DNA of 64,000 nucleotides from Phocaeicola_A sp964481755 (lineage in GTDB: Bacteria > Bacteroidota > Bacteroidia > Bacteroidales > Bacteroidaceae), in the NCBI GenBank assembly GCA_964481755.1, contig CAYZVH010000001.1, forward strand, positions 1-64,000, in the 5' to 3' direction. Shown one piece after another: positions 26,630-34,938 of this stretch; the stretch's first letter is position 1, and each line of letters starts with the position of its first letter. The notes beneath the pieces are model-generated. The model worked only from the letters and a program-made list of their open reading frames with translations, had not been told where the DNA came from and did not search any database. The position numbers were made by a program, and so were the translations under genes.

Positions 26630-28180
26630 TTAGTCCACTGGGAATTGACGACGTCCAGCCGCTGTCTCATCGTCGGGATAAGGCAATATGTAGCCGAATT
26701 CGTTCATGCTGTCGTAGTTGGGGATAGAGGTGGCTCCCGTACGTTTATAGTAGTAGAAGATCTCTCCCTCGCCCAGGAACTCCTTGCGGTACTCTTTGCC
26801 AATCTCAGTAATCACCTCGTCGGCCGTGAGGTTCGTCAGCGGGGTATAGAGAGCGCGGTTCTCGCGGATGGTGTTGACCAGACTCATGGCCTTCTCGGCA
26901 TTGCCCTGCTTAGCGTAGCACTCGGCAGCCATGTAGTAAATCTCTGGCAGACGGATGACGGGCACCCGGTTGGCATAGAAGGTGCTTGTGAGGTTACGCT
27001 GATAGAGCTTCAAGGGCACATAGCCTTGCTCGGATGCACTGAGGTTCTGCGAGAGCAGCACGGTAACGCGCACGTCGGTGGTCGACTCGTCCTCGTCCGG
27101 CGTGGCCTCATCGTCATAGATATCCTTCATCTGCGACTCGGTCAGGTAGATGGCGTTGTAGTCGGTGTCGGCATACGAGGGGTTGATGTAGCCCTGCATC
27201 TTGGTGTCGAGGTCGTTCACACTGATGGCGAAGAGGGCCTCGTTGATCAGGCTAGCGTTGGCGCGGTTGAGCGTAGCCGGTGTGGAGAAGTTCACGATGA
27301 AGGTGTTGCTGTTGTCGAAGCGGATGCTCACACCATCGCCCAAGGCACCGATGATATCGTTGCAGAGGGTGAGGGCCGAGGAGAGGCTCGACGAGCTGCC
27401 TTCCCACATGTAGACTTGTGCCAACAGAGCCTCCACAGCATAGTAGTTGAGGCGGTTGTTGCGGGTGGCGTAGAAGCCATCGTCGTTCACATTCTCGTAA
27501 TAGGCCACGTCGTGCTTGCCGCAGACAGGGTCATAGTCCTTGAGCAACTCCAGCGAAGCGTTCAGGTCTTTCACCAAGTCGTTGAAGAACTCCGGATAAG
27601 TCACCTGCGGGGCGATGTTCTTGTCGACCGTAGTCACATAGGGAATGGTAGGATACGTTTCCAACGCTGTGGACAGGCGTGTCAAGTCACCGAAGCCGTA
27701 GAGGCGCAGCAGTTGGAAGTGCATGAAGGCACGCACGGCCAGCAGTTCGCCCTTTATCACGTGGTAGTTGATGTCGTCCAGCTCGGCCTTCTTCTCGTCG
27801 ATGACGGCCAAGGCCTCGTTGGCGTTGACGATGACGTTGTAGCCTGAGGCCCAGATGTTCTCCACCACGGTCTGACTACGGGTGGTGTTGTAGTTGTGGG
27901 ACTGGAAGTCGCTTGCCAGCGCGCTGCTCGACGAGCCGCTGTAGAGACGTGTCTGGTTGGCTATCAGGTCGGGCACGAACCACGAGAGGTTCATGCCATA
28001 GAGATTCTCTTCACTCATGGTCAGGTAGCATCCCGTCAGGGTCTGCTTGAAACCCGAGTCCTTGCTGTAGTGGTCCTTCTCGCGAATCTCGTTGCTGGAG
28101 GTCACGTCGAACCAGTCGCTGCAACTGGAGAGGAGCAGGGTGCCTGCCAGCGCTATGGATAATGCTTTATATAATTTCAT
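26630..28180 (-). CDS. SusD/RagB-family lipoprotein
   Basis: 516 residues; lipobox LLSSCSDWFD. SusD proteins are alpha-helical TPR-like lipoproteins forming a hinged lid over the SusC barrel. Typical features are the N-terminal SNEIREKDHYS region and the C-terminal part with VPVIRLPEIYYMAAECYAK and YRKEFLGEGEIFYYYKR. Starts 22 nt after the SusC gene. With proteases rather than glycosidases in the operon, the ligand is more likely peptide than glycan, as for RagB of Porphyromonas; this is inference. Confidence 0.92.
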   Translation of the reverse strand: MKLYKALSIALAGTLLLSSCSDWFDVTSSNEIREKDHYSKDSGFKQTLTGCYLTMSEENLYGMNLSWFVPDLIANQTRLYSGSSSSALASDFQSHNYNTTRSQTVVENIWASGYNVIVNANEALAVIDEKKAELDDINYHVIKGELLAVRAFMHFQLLRLYGFGDLTRLSTALETYPTIPYVTTVDKNIAPQVTYPEFFNDLVKDLNASLELLKDYDPVCGKHDVAYYENVNDDGFYATRNNRLNYYAVEALLAQVYMWEGSSSSLSSALTLCNDIIGALGDGVSIRFDNSNTFIVNFSTPATLNRANASLINEALFAISVNDLDTKMQGYINPSYADTDYNAIYLTESQMKDIYDDEATPDEDESTTDVRVTVLLSQNLSASEQGYVPLKLYQRNLTSTFYANRVPVIRLPEIYYMAAECYAKQGNAEKAMSLVNTIRENRALYTPLTNLTADEVITEIGKEYRKEFLGEGEIFYYYKRTGATSIPNYDSMNEFGYILPYPDDETAAGRRQFPVD

Positions 28181-28202
28181 AAGTTTCTTTCTTGTTTAAG
28201 CG

Positions 28203-31200
28203 TTAGAATGTTGCGGATAATGCGAACGAGAGCGTGCGGGCAAACGGATAGCTGGTACCGCGCTCCACCTTGATGGAGGAGAAGGTAGCCACGTCGTTGA
28301 GGTAGACCGACAAACGCAGGCGTTGCATATAGAGTTTCGCATAGATGGACTCGGGGAACTCGTAGTAAGCGCTGATGGACGAGATGGAGAGCTCGTTGCG
28401 GTCCTGCACGAAGCGGGTGGTTGCCCGTGTGGTGGTCTTGGCGCTGTAGCCCTTGTACTGGGTCACGTCGCCCGGAGTCTTCCAACGGCCTGTGAGCACG
28501 CGGCGGTCTACGTTGTAGGTCATGTCGGCATCCTCCACACGGTCCACGAGGGTGGAGTTGTACATCTGTCCGCCTGCCAAGTAGGTGCAGGTGGCGGTCA
28601 GTCCGAAGCCTTTGTACTCGGCACTGAAACCGATATTGCCACGGTACTTCGGTGTAGCGTCGCCAGCGGCCACCATGTCGGACGAGTCGTAGGTATAGGT
28701 GTAGGTACCATCCTTCTTGATGTAGATTTCCTCACCGGTCTGCGGGTCGATGCCTGCGGAGGGCACGGCCCAGATGGTGTTCATGGAGAGTCCGTCCTGG
28801 TACATCAGCACGGGAGAGGTTTGGTCCTCGTCCTCAGCCAGGGCCAACATGCGGTCGTTGTACTCGCGCATACTCTGCGAGAGGCTGATGATGCGGTTCT
28901 TCGTGTAAACGAACGATCCGTAGATGGAGACGAAGCCGTCGCGGCTCTGCCACGGGGTGTAGTTGGCCTTGATTTCCACACCGGAGTTGCGCACCAGTCC
29001 GAGGTTGTCCTTCACGGTGCTGAATCCGGTAGAGGTGGGGATACTCACGTTGGTGAGCATGTTCTTGGTGTCGGCCTTGTAGAGGTCGAACGAGAGGGAG
29101 AGACCGAAGGCACGGAAGTCGAAGCCGACGTTGTAGTCCTTCTTCTGTTCCCACATCAAGCCGGAGTTCGGCATGCGGCTCAGGTAAGCGCCCGTCAGAC
29201 CTTCGTAGGTGGCACCTGTATAGTAACTATAGGTAGCGATAGCCTCGTTGGTGCTGAAGTTCTGGTTACCGGTGAGACCTATGCTGCCACGGATCTTAAA
29301 GAGTTTCAGCCACTCGGCGTTCTTCAACCAAGGTTCGTTGTGCACGTTCCATCCCAGACCAGCGGACCAGCTGTCGGCCCAACGTTTGTCGGAGCCGTAG
29401 AGCGACGAGGCGCTCTCGCGTCCGGTGAGGTCAACAAGGAAGCGGTTGTCGTAGTCGTACGAAGCGGCCAACAGGAAGCTCATCTCGCGGTTCACCGAAG
29501 CGTAGCCTGTCGGTGTGGTACCCTCGGCATACTGGTGGGCGAAGGTGATGTCCGCTGCCGTCTCGTTGCTGAAGCCTTCAGCCTGATGTTGGTAGGCTTG
29601 GTATTTGGTCTCGGACACGAAGTATCCGGCGTTGCCGAACACATGGTGTTTGCCGAAGGCGTGGTTGTAGTTCACGTTCAAGTCGCCACTGAGCTGGGTC
29701 TGCTTACCGTTCTCCATGATGTAGAGTCCGCGGCGGTCCCAGGCGGAAGTGCCCTTGGTGTAGGAGGCGAAGCGGGAGTGGTTTGCCGGATAGTATTGAT
29801 CCACATCGTTGCGTTTCTGCTCAGCGCCCAAACGGATGGTGGCCTTCAGGTCGGGGTTGATGGTCCACTCAGCATAGAAATTATTCGTGAACTCGGTGTA
29901 AGACGACTCGAGGCTGGTGCCGATGGTAGCGTCGTAGAGCGGGTTGGCTACGGCATTGCCTCCATAGGAGAGGTTGCTGTTGCTCACCTCCGCCCAGCGG
30001 AGCACATTGCCGTTGGCATCTTCTGCCTGCCAGTAAGGGTTCATCTTCACATAGTCCGAGAAGGTTCCGTAGGGAGAGTCGGTACTCTTGTTGGAGATGA
30101 CGCTCAGGATATTCTTGAACAGAAGGTTCTTGCGGCGATACGAGAGGCTCACGTCACCGGAGATGTTGCGACGGTCGGAGCCTTTCATCACACCTGCCAC
30201 ATCGTTGTAGGTAAAGTTGAGCACTCCGCGCAGGTTGCGTGCGTCGCCCAGTTCGATGTTGATGTTGTGCTTCTGTCCCACGCCGGTGCGCAGAGGTTTC
30301 GCCATCCAGTCGGTGTCGAGACCCTCGAGCGCCAGTTTGTAGCGTTGGTTATAGAGCTCGGTCAACGTCTGTTGTTGGGTAGCGGAGCCACCGTTGTAGT
30401 AGGCTGAGTTGATGTCGTAGATTCCCTCGTTGCGCTCCACCTGCAGCTTCTCCAGGGCATTGGTCATGTCGTAGCTAGTGAGGTCGGGCATCTCCAGGTC
30501 GAGGCTACCATTGTAGGAGATGCGTGCCTCGGTGCCTGCCAGGCGCTTGGTCTCGATGACAATGACACCATTAGCAGCCTTGCTACCGTAGAGGGCCTTT
30601 GCCGAAGCATCCTTCAGAATGGTGACGCTCTCCACGCGGTTCATGTCGAGGTCCTTCACACGCTCGGCCGAGGTCTCGAATCCGTCGAGGATGAAGAGTG
30701 GCTCGTTGGGTTGGTTTTGGTAGCTGCTCTTCAGCGAGGAGGTCTCTGCCGGGAAACTGGAGGTACCGCGCATCGAGATGGTCGGTGTGGAGTTCGGGTC
30801 GGAACCCATCGTCAGGTTATCGGCGATGTAGACCGTGGGGTCGAGGTTCTTCAGGCTCTGGAGCAGGTTCTGGTTGCTCACGCGACGCAGGTCCTTGCCC
30901 GATACGGTGGTAGCCGAACCGGTGAAGCTCTCCGCCTTGCGGGTGTAGACACCGTTGACAATCACTTCGGAGAGTTGGTTGTCGTCCTCCAGGACGACTT
31001 GGATATTCGTGTGGTCAGTCTGGCCATTGAAGCTGAGCGTGACCGTCTTCATACCTACGTAGGAAAACTGCAGCGTCGTGCGATCGCTCTTGGGCAACGA
31101 GAGGCTGAAGCGTCCGTCCGCGTCGGTAGACACGCCCTTGCCACTGCCGGGCAACACCACGGTACCACCTATCACGGCATCGCCGTTGGCATCCACTACT

Positions 31201-31427
31201 CGGCCACTATAGACCACTTCGCCACGTTTGCGTTGAGGCGTGTTGTCATCTTGTGCCGCTGACAACTGTCCTTTGACGGTTCCGCCCACGACGCGTTTCC
31301 CTGCGGCTGCCCCAACGTCCTGAGGCAACGACAGAAGCAACATCATCAAGCAGAAACCTACCTGCATAATCTTACTCTTCATACTTAATAACACTTGTTT
31401 CAATGTTAGTTTTTTACTCTTGTTCAT
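28203..31427 (-). CDS. SusC/RagA-family TonB-dependent outer-membrane transporter
   Basis: 1074 residues. Signal peptide near the N-terminus (MQVGFCLMMLLLSLPQDVGA), then a carboxypeptidase-regulatory-like domain (VVDANGDAVIGGTVVLPGSG, residues ~77-96), a plug domain (~residues 150-290, with SVTILKDASAKALYGSKAANGVIVI, split for length) and a 22-stranded beta-barrel ending in FARTLSFALSATF. The start could be 31427 or the ATG at 31382. It imports a large ligand across the outer membrane using TonB energy, with the SusD partner directly downstream. A 140-nt leader with hairpins and a repeat array precedes it. Confidence 0.93.
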   Translation of the reverse strand: MNKSKKLTLKQVLLSMKSKIMQVGFCLMMLLLSLPQDVGAAAGKRVVGGTVKGQLSAAQDDNTPQRKRGEVVYSGRVVDANGDAVIGGTVVLPGSGKGVSTDADGRFSLSLPKSDRTTLQFSYVGMKTVTLSFNGQTDHTNIQVVLEDDNQLSEVIVNGVYTRKAESFTGSATTVSGKDLRRVSNQNLLQSLKNLDPTVYIADNLTMGSDPNSTPTISMRGTSSFPAETSSLKSSYQNQPNEPLFILDGFETSAERVKDLDMNRVESVTILKDASAKALYGSKAANGVIVIETKRLAGTEARISYNGSLDLEMPDLTSYDMTNALEKLQVERNEGIYDINSAYYNGGSATQQQTLTELYNQRYKLALEGLDTDWMAKPLRTGVGQKHNINIELGDARNLRGVLNFTYNDVAGVMKGSDRRNISGDVSLSYRRKNLLFKNILSVISNKSTDSPYGTFSDYVKMNPYWQAEDANGNVLRWAEVSNSNLSYGGNAVANPLYDATIGTSLESSYTEFTNNFYAEWTINPDLKATIRLGAEQKRNDVDQYYPANHSRFASYTKGTSAWDRRGLYIMENGKQTQLSGDLNVNYNHAFGKHHVFGNAGYFVSETKYQAYQHQAEGFSNETAADITFAHQYAEGTTPTGYASVNREMSFLLAASYDYDNRFLVDLTGRESASSLYGSDKRWADSWSAGLGWNVHNEPWLKNAEWLKLFKIRGSIGLTGNQNFSTNEAIATYSYYTGATYEGLTGAYLSRMPNSGLMWEQKKDYNVGFDFRAFGLSLSFDLYKADTKNMLTNVSIPTSTGFSTVKDNLGLVRNSGVEIKANYTPWQSRDGFVSIYGSFVYTKNRIISLSQSMREYNDRMLALAEDEDQTSPVLMYQDGLSMNTIWAVPSAGIDPQTGEEIYIKKDGTYTYTYDSSDMVAAGDATPKYRGNIGFSAEYKGFGLTATCTYLAGGQMYNSTLVDRVEDADMTYNVDRRVLTGRWKTPGDVTQYKGYSAKTTTRATTRFVQDRNELSISSISAYYEFPESIYAKLYMQRLRLSVYLNDVATFSSIKVERGTSYPFARTLSFALSATF

Positions 31428-31462
31428 TCTCTCTATTCAATCATGTTATTTGATCTCATTTA

Positions 31463-31528
31463 TTTTCCTAACCAGAGAAATCTTTTTTCCTAACTAGGAA
31501 AATATATTTTCCTAACTAGGGAGAAAAA
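31463..31528. repeat. Three-unit 22-bp repeat array in the SusC leader
   Basis: Units start at 31463, 31485 and 31507, exactly 22 bp apart, each beginning TTTTCCTAAC(C/T)AG. The middle copy forms an 18-bp palindrome TTTTCCTAACTAGGAAAA (31485-31502). In the SusC transcript these would be repeated stems of UUUUCC/GGAAAA with a UAGUUA loop. They lie downstream of the predicted promoter and so probably act in the 5' leader RNA as well as in DNA. Confidence 0.8.
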
Positions 31529-31564
31529 ATGGCTCAGTGGCAAGTGCCCCGAGCCTTCCCTCGG
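31524..31564 (-). promoter_or_regulatory. Candidate transcription attenuator in the SusC leader
   Basis: On the minus strand GGCTC (31555-31551) pairs with GAGCC (31535-31531), with inner GGCA/TGCC pairs, and is followed by A then TTTTTT (31529-31524): an intrinsic terminator. Just upstream CCGAG (31564-31560) can pair with CTCGG (31553-31549), which uses the same bases as the terminator's 5' arm. The two hairpins exclude each other, as in attenuators. It lies between the predicted start site (~31570) and the SusC ATG. Confidence 0.6.
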
Positions 31565-31575
31565 ATAGAATGGAG

Positions 31576-31605
31576 CAAAGTTAAGGATTTATTATAGCAT
31601 GCAAG
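31576..31605 (-). promoter_or_regulatory. SusC operon promoter
   Basis: Minus-strand -7 element TAACTTTG (31583-31576) with CTTG as a -33-like element (31605-31602), 18 bp apart. Predicted transcription start near 31570, giving a leader of about 140 nt before the ATG at 31427. Confidence 0.6.
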
Positions 31606-31757
31606 TATTTTTTACGTTAAATCCACAAATAATGTAGAGATTTCGTTCATTTGCCATCACCCGCGAATGACCTATATACTCGTTTACAGGAGACCTATTA
31701 TCGACAAAGCCATGCGCATGGGGACTTGCGCAGGACTTGCATACATAATAAGAAGCC

Positions 31758-31798
31758 GAGCGGCAGACGCAACCTCGTTGGTCGCTTCTGCCGCTCGT
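31758..31798 (-). terminator. Terminator after the GH28 gene
   Basis: CGAGCGGCAGA (31758-31768) pairs perfectly with TCTGCCGCTCG (31788-31798), 36 nt after the GH28 stop codon. On the minus strand it is followed by GCTTCTTA, only a weak T-tail. Confidence 0.75.
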
Positions 31799-31833
31799 AT
31801 GCAGAGCCCCTCAGCAAGGGACTGTCGGTTCTT

Positions 31834-33243
31834 TTACTTAACCTTCTTCCCGTTTATCTTCAGGTTGTCGTAGTGCACGTCCTTGGCTCCTACTACGGAC
31901 ACACCAGGGTCTTTCTCCACATTGTTGAAGATGCAGTTGCTCACGTGGATGTTCTCCACATTGTAGCGGTCGTCGTAGCCGGTTATCAGCACACCGTAGC
32001 GACTCTTCTGGCTGGTGACGTTGTCGAGGAACACGTTGCGCACGAAGGGCGGGAAACTGCGGTCGCACTGTTCGCGGCTCTCGTACACGAGGTTTATCTT
32101 GAGCACCGCCTCGCGGCACTCCCCTACCTCGACGTTGCGCACGTAGATGTTCTCTATCACACCGCCTCGGCAGTTGTTGGTCTTGATGCGGATGACACGC
32201 TCCAGGTTGGGGCTGTCCATCCGGCAATTCTCCACGAAGAGGTTGCGGAAGCCACCGGCTATCTCGCTGCCTATCACCACACCACCGTGTCCGTCCTTCA
32301 TCGTGCAGTTGCGCACGACGATGTTCTCGCTGGGGATGTTCCACTTGCGTCCGTCGGCGTTGCGTCCGCTCTTGATGGCTATGCAGTCGTCGCCGGTTTC
32401 AAATAAACAGTTTTCAATAAGCACGTTCTTGCACGACTCGGGGTCGCAGCCGTCGCCGTTCGGTCCGTGGTTGATGACCTTCACGTCGCGCACCGTCAGG
32501 TTCTCACAGAAAAGGGGATGGATGCACCAGAATGGAGAGTTGCGCAAGGTGACCCCTTCGAGCAGCACCTCGTTACAACGGACGAAGTTCACCATCTGTG
32601 GGCGGAGTCCGTCGTCGATGGTCATCTGGCGTTTGTCTATCGGGGCGAAGGTCTCGGCGTAAGCCAACAGTTTGGCACGGCCGCCATTGCGCTGGGAGGT
32701 CATACCCTCCTTCCAGCCGTAGCGTTTGCTGTCGCCGCACATGGGCCACCAGGTCTCGTTGCTGCCTTGGGCATCGATGGTGCCTTCGCCCGTGATGGCG
32801 AAGTTACTCTCGCCATAGGCATAGATGAGCGGATGGAGGTTGTAGCAGTCCACGCCTTCCCAACGGGTGAGTACGGTGGGTGTATAGAGATGGAGGTCGA
32901 AGACGAACTTCAGCTCAGCATCCTTTTCAAGGTGGAGGTTCACGTTGCTCTTCATCGTGATAGGGCCGCAGTAGTAGACGCCAGCAGGCACCGTCACCGT
33001 GCCGCCGCCGTGCGTACTGCAGGTGGTGATGGCCAGGTTGATGGCATCGTGGCAGAGCTGTTCCTCGCCTTGCCACCCGGCTTTGGCTCCGAAGTCGAGG
33101 ATGTTGTATACTTTGTCGCAGAAGGAAGGAGTCTCGATGTTCTCCACTATCGCTTCACACTGTTTCCATGCGTCGGCGTTGTTTTGTGCCGCGACGGAGA
33201 GCATCGCGCAGAAAGCGCCAATGAGGCAGATTGTTTTTTTCAT
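31834..33243 (-). CDS. Glycoside hydrolase family 28 (polygalacturonase-like)
   Basis: 469 residues from the ATG at 33243 (signal peptide MKKTICLIGAFCAMLSVAA); an in-frame ATG at 33303 lies upstream of the promoter element and is rejected. A right-handed beta-helix enzyme of family GH28, which hydrolyses galacturonic-acid linkages in pectin. The active-site set is present in order: NGDGCDPE, then ETGDDCIAIKSG, then GHGG, then RIKT. It stands alone with its own promoter (33282-33289) and terminators on both sides, so it is not part of either neighbouring TonB operon. Specificity (homogalacturonan, rhamnogalacturonan or an exo form) cannot be told from sequence. The rhamnose operon in the same window would fit use of rhamnogalacturonan, but that is only suggestive. 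Confidence 0.9.
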   Translation of the reverse strand: MKKTICLIGAFCAMLSVAAQNNADAWKQCEAIVENIETPSFCDKVYNILDFGAKAGWQGEEQLCHDAINLAITTCSTHGGGTVTVPAGVYYCGPITMKSNVNLHLEKDAELKFVFDLHLYTPTVLTRWEGVDCYNLHPLIYAYGESNFAITGEGTIDAQGSNETWWPMCGDSKRYGWKEGMTSQRNGGRAKLLAYAETFAPIDKRQMTIDDGLRPQMVNFVRCNEVLLEGVTLRNSPFWCIHPLFCENLTVRDVKVINHGPNGDGCDPESCKNVLIENCLFETGDDCIAIKSGRNADGRKWNIPSENIVVRNCTMKDGHGGVVIGSEIAGGFRNLFVENCRMDSPNLERVIRIKTNNCRGGVIENIYVRNVEVGECREAVLKINLVYESREQCDRSFPPFVRNVFLDNVTSQKSRYGVLITGYDDRYNVENIHVSNCIFNNVEKDPGVSVVGAKDVHYDNLKINGKKVK

Positions 33244-33281
33244 GATAGCTATCGGTTTGAAGTGTTTAAAAGTTGTGGCAG

Positions 33282-33289
33282 CAAAAGTA
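33282..33289 (-). promoter_or_regulatory. Putative -7 element of the GH28 gene
   Basis: TACTTTTG on the minus strand, 39 nt before the ATG at 33243 and just downstream of the terminator of the previous operon. Supports an independent transcript. Confidence 0.5.
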
Positions 33290-33292
33290 ATA

Positions 33293-33343
33293 CAAAAAAG
33301 CATATCTCCCTAACCGGACAGGTTCCAATTGGGAAGATATGCT
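33293..33343 (-). terminator. Terminator of the TonB receptor/DUF4876/DUF6850 operon
   Basis: On the minus strand AGCATATCTTCCC (33343-33331) pairs with GGGAGATATGCT (33310-33299), one base bulged, followed by TTTTTT (33298-33293). A classic intrinsic terminator. Confidence 0.88.
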
Positions 33344-33379
33344 CTATTATTTATGGATAGGTAGTGGCAGACTGATTGC

Positions 33380-34903
33380 TTAGAGGGAGACACCCACGCT
33401 TACCCACAGCTGGCGGTTGTCCTCGTCCATGCCGTCGTAGAATCCCTGTTGCCAACCAACCTCGGCGGTGAAGCCTAGGGTAGGTTTCAGCGTATGCATC
33501 CAGCGCACGGAGAGTCCATAGAGGGAGCAGCCTGCGCTCTGCATACGGTAGTTCTGCAGCAAAATCTGACGGGCATAGTTCACCGCTATGGTTCCAGCCT
33601 GCAGGTCTGCGTCCAGTTTCATCTGGCGAGCACCCCACACGTGGCCTTCCACCACATCTTGATTGATGCGAAGGGAGGAGTTAAGTGCCAAGTTGACATC
33701 CACGTGGCTGTTTTCCATGATTTTGTCCAGCGAGGCATAAGTGTCCTTACGATGGCGATAGTCCACAGCGGGCACTACGCTCCAGCGCCAGCAGTCGGTC
33801 TGCTGTTGTTCGTAGAAGAAGGAGAGACCCGCTTGCTGACGGTTGCTCTCGAAGGCATCCACCGAGGATATCAGCGGATAGAGGTTGCTGGCCGCATCAC
33901 CGAAGAAGTTCTCCGTGCCGGTGCGGTCCTTGCAGGCCGCCTCCAGTTTGATGCCGTAAGCGTTTTGCGCACCAGCATGTTTCCAAGCCAGCTCGGCACC
34001 ATACTCTGCGGTACTGCTCTCGTTGAGCTTGATGTTTCCTGGGTCGGGCAGTTTCTTCGTCAGCGAGGAGGAACGGAAGTAGGCTGCGCCCGAAATGCCG
34101 TTGCCGCTCAGAGGCAGCAGCGAGAGGGTCACGCCATAGGTCATTCCTTCGTAGCTATAACTGTTGCGAGCACCGTCGAAACGGGTGTAGCTGGTACCCA
34201 AGCCGGTTAGTTGGAACGTTTTGCTCACTCCCAACTCATCAAAATAGGTAATGTTTCCGTTCTGTTTGTAGCGGTGCACCTCACCAGAGAGGCCCAAAGC
34301 GTAGTTTCGCAACGCATAGGTTCCACCCACACGGAAGTCCAAATCGGCGGTAATGTTACGTGGACGCGGATCGACATCGCGATACTCCAGCAACGCCTTG
34401 TAGCCGAAACTCAAGCCATAGGTCCAGCGGCCTGTGTGCTGGGCATAACCACCGTGGAAGTAGTAAGTCTCCGACTTCATGTCGCCACACAGACTGTCGG
34501 CCACCACGTAGGGATAGACTTGCTCGTAGTCGGAGGTCTCGTTCCATTTCACGTGGGTGCGGGTGCCGTTGCGGTAGTAGGCTTCGCCCCACACCCGCGA
34601 GTTGTCCGTCAACCGCACGTAGGAGTCTGCTGACACACGAAATCCTCGCCATCCGTCACCCTCCTCGACTACTAGAGGAGTGCTCTCCTTCTGGTTATCT
34701 ATCGATACAGAGAGGTTGGAGAGTGACACTTGGTGGTGATAGAACTTCATGGCTGGGTTCTCAAAGGGAAGGGCCACGAAAGTCTCAGCCAGCGAGGAGT
34801 GCACCAGCGTGCGTGTAGACAGAGAGGTTGTGTCTGCCCCCTGTGCGAGGGAAGACACAACCATCAGTAGTAGTACTTGAATTGTTATCAGTCGTTGTTT
34901 CAT
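33380..34903 (-). CDS. Outer-membrane beta-barrel protein, DUF6850-like
   Basis: 507 residues, signal peptide MKQRLITIQVLLLMVVSSLAQ (split for length; cleavage after LAQG or nearby). The mature part alternates short turns and amphipathic strands with many aromatic residues and ends in a strand finishing LWVSVGVSL, as in outer-membrane barrels. It resembles the DUF6850 barrel proteins that follow DUF4876 genes in Bacteroides. Third gene of the TonB-receptor operon, 35 nt after the DUF4876 gene. Function unknown; a dedicated outer-membrane partner of the receptor is likely. Confidence 0.75.
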   Translation of the reverse strand: MKQRLITIQVLLLMVVSSLAQGADTTSLSTRTLVHSSLAETFVALPFENPAMKFYHHQVSLSNLSVSIDNQKESTPLVVEEGDGWRGFRVSADSYVRLTDNSRVWGEAYYRNGTRTHVKWNETSDYEQVYPYVVADSLCGDMKSETYYFHGGYAQHTGRWTYGLSFGYKALLEYRDVDPRPRNITADLDFRVGGTYALRNYALGLSGEVHRYKQNGNITYFDELGVSKTFQLTGLGTSYTRFDGARNSYSYEGMTYGVTLSLLPLSGNGISGAAYFRSSSLTKKLPDPGNIKLNESSTAEYGAELAWKHAGAQNAYGIKLEAACKDRTGTENFFGDAASNLYPLISSVDAFESNRQQAGLSFFYEQQQTDCWRWSVVPAVDYRHRKDTYASLDKIMENSHVDVNLALNSSLRINQDVVEGHVWGARQMKLDADLQAGTIAVNYARQILLQNYRMQSAGCSLYGLSVRWMHTLKPTLGFTAEVGWQQGFYDGMDEDNRQLWVSVGVSL

Positions 34904-34938
34904 GCGTTACTGTCGCAAAGTCGACCTATCGGTCTTAT

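Larger units (their letters stand above)
31428..31833. other. SusC leader/promoter region and GH28 3' end
   Basis: No gene. From left to right it holds the SusC ribosome-binding area, a three-unit 22-bp repeat array (31463-31528), a terminator-like hairpin with a competing hairpin (31524-31564), the SusC promoter (31576-31605), an unremarkable stretch and the GH28 terminator (31758-31798). Confidence 0.7.

Noticed and set aside
28323..30407. 694-codon plus-strand ORF inside the SusC gene
   Set aside because: Exact antisense shadow of the SusC reading frame; translated product has no signal, domain or family features. The same holds for long antisense frames at 37793-40219, 41156-42823, 52989-54740 and 22775-23971.
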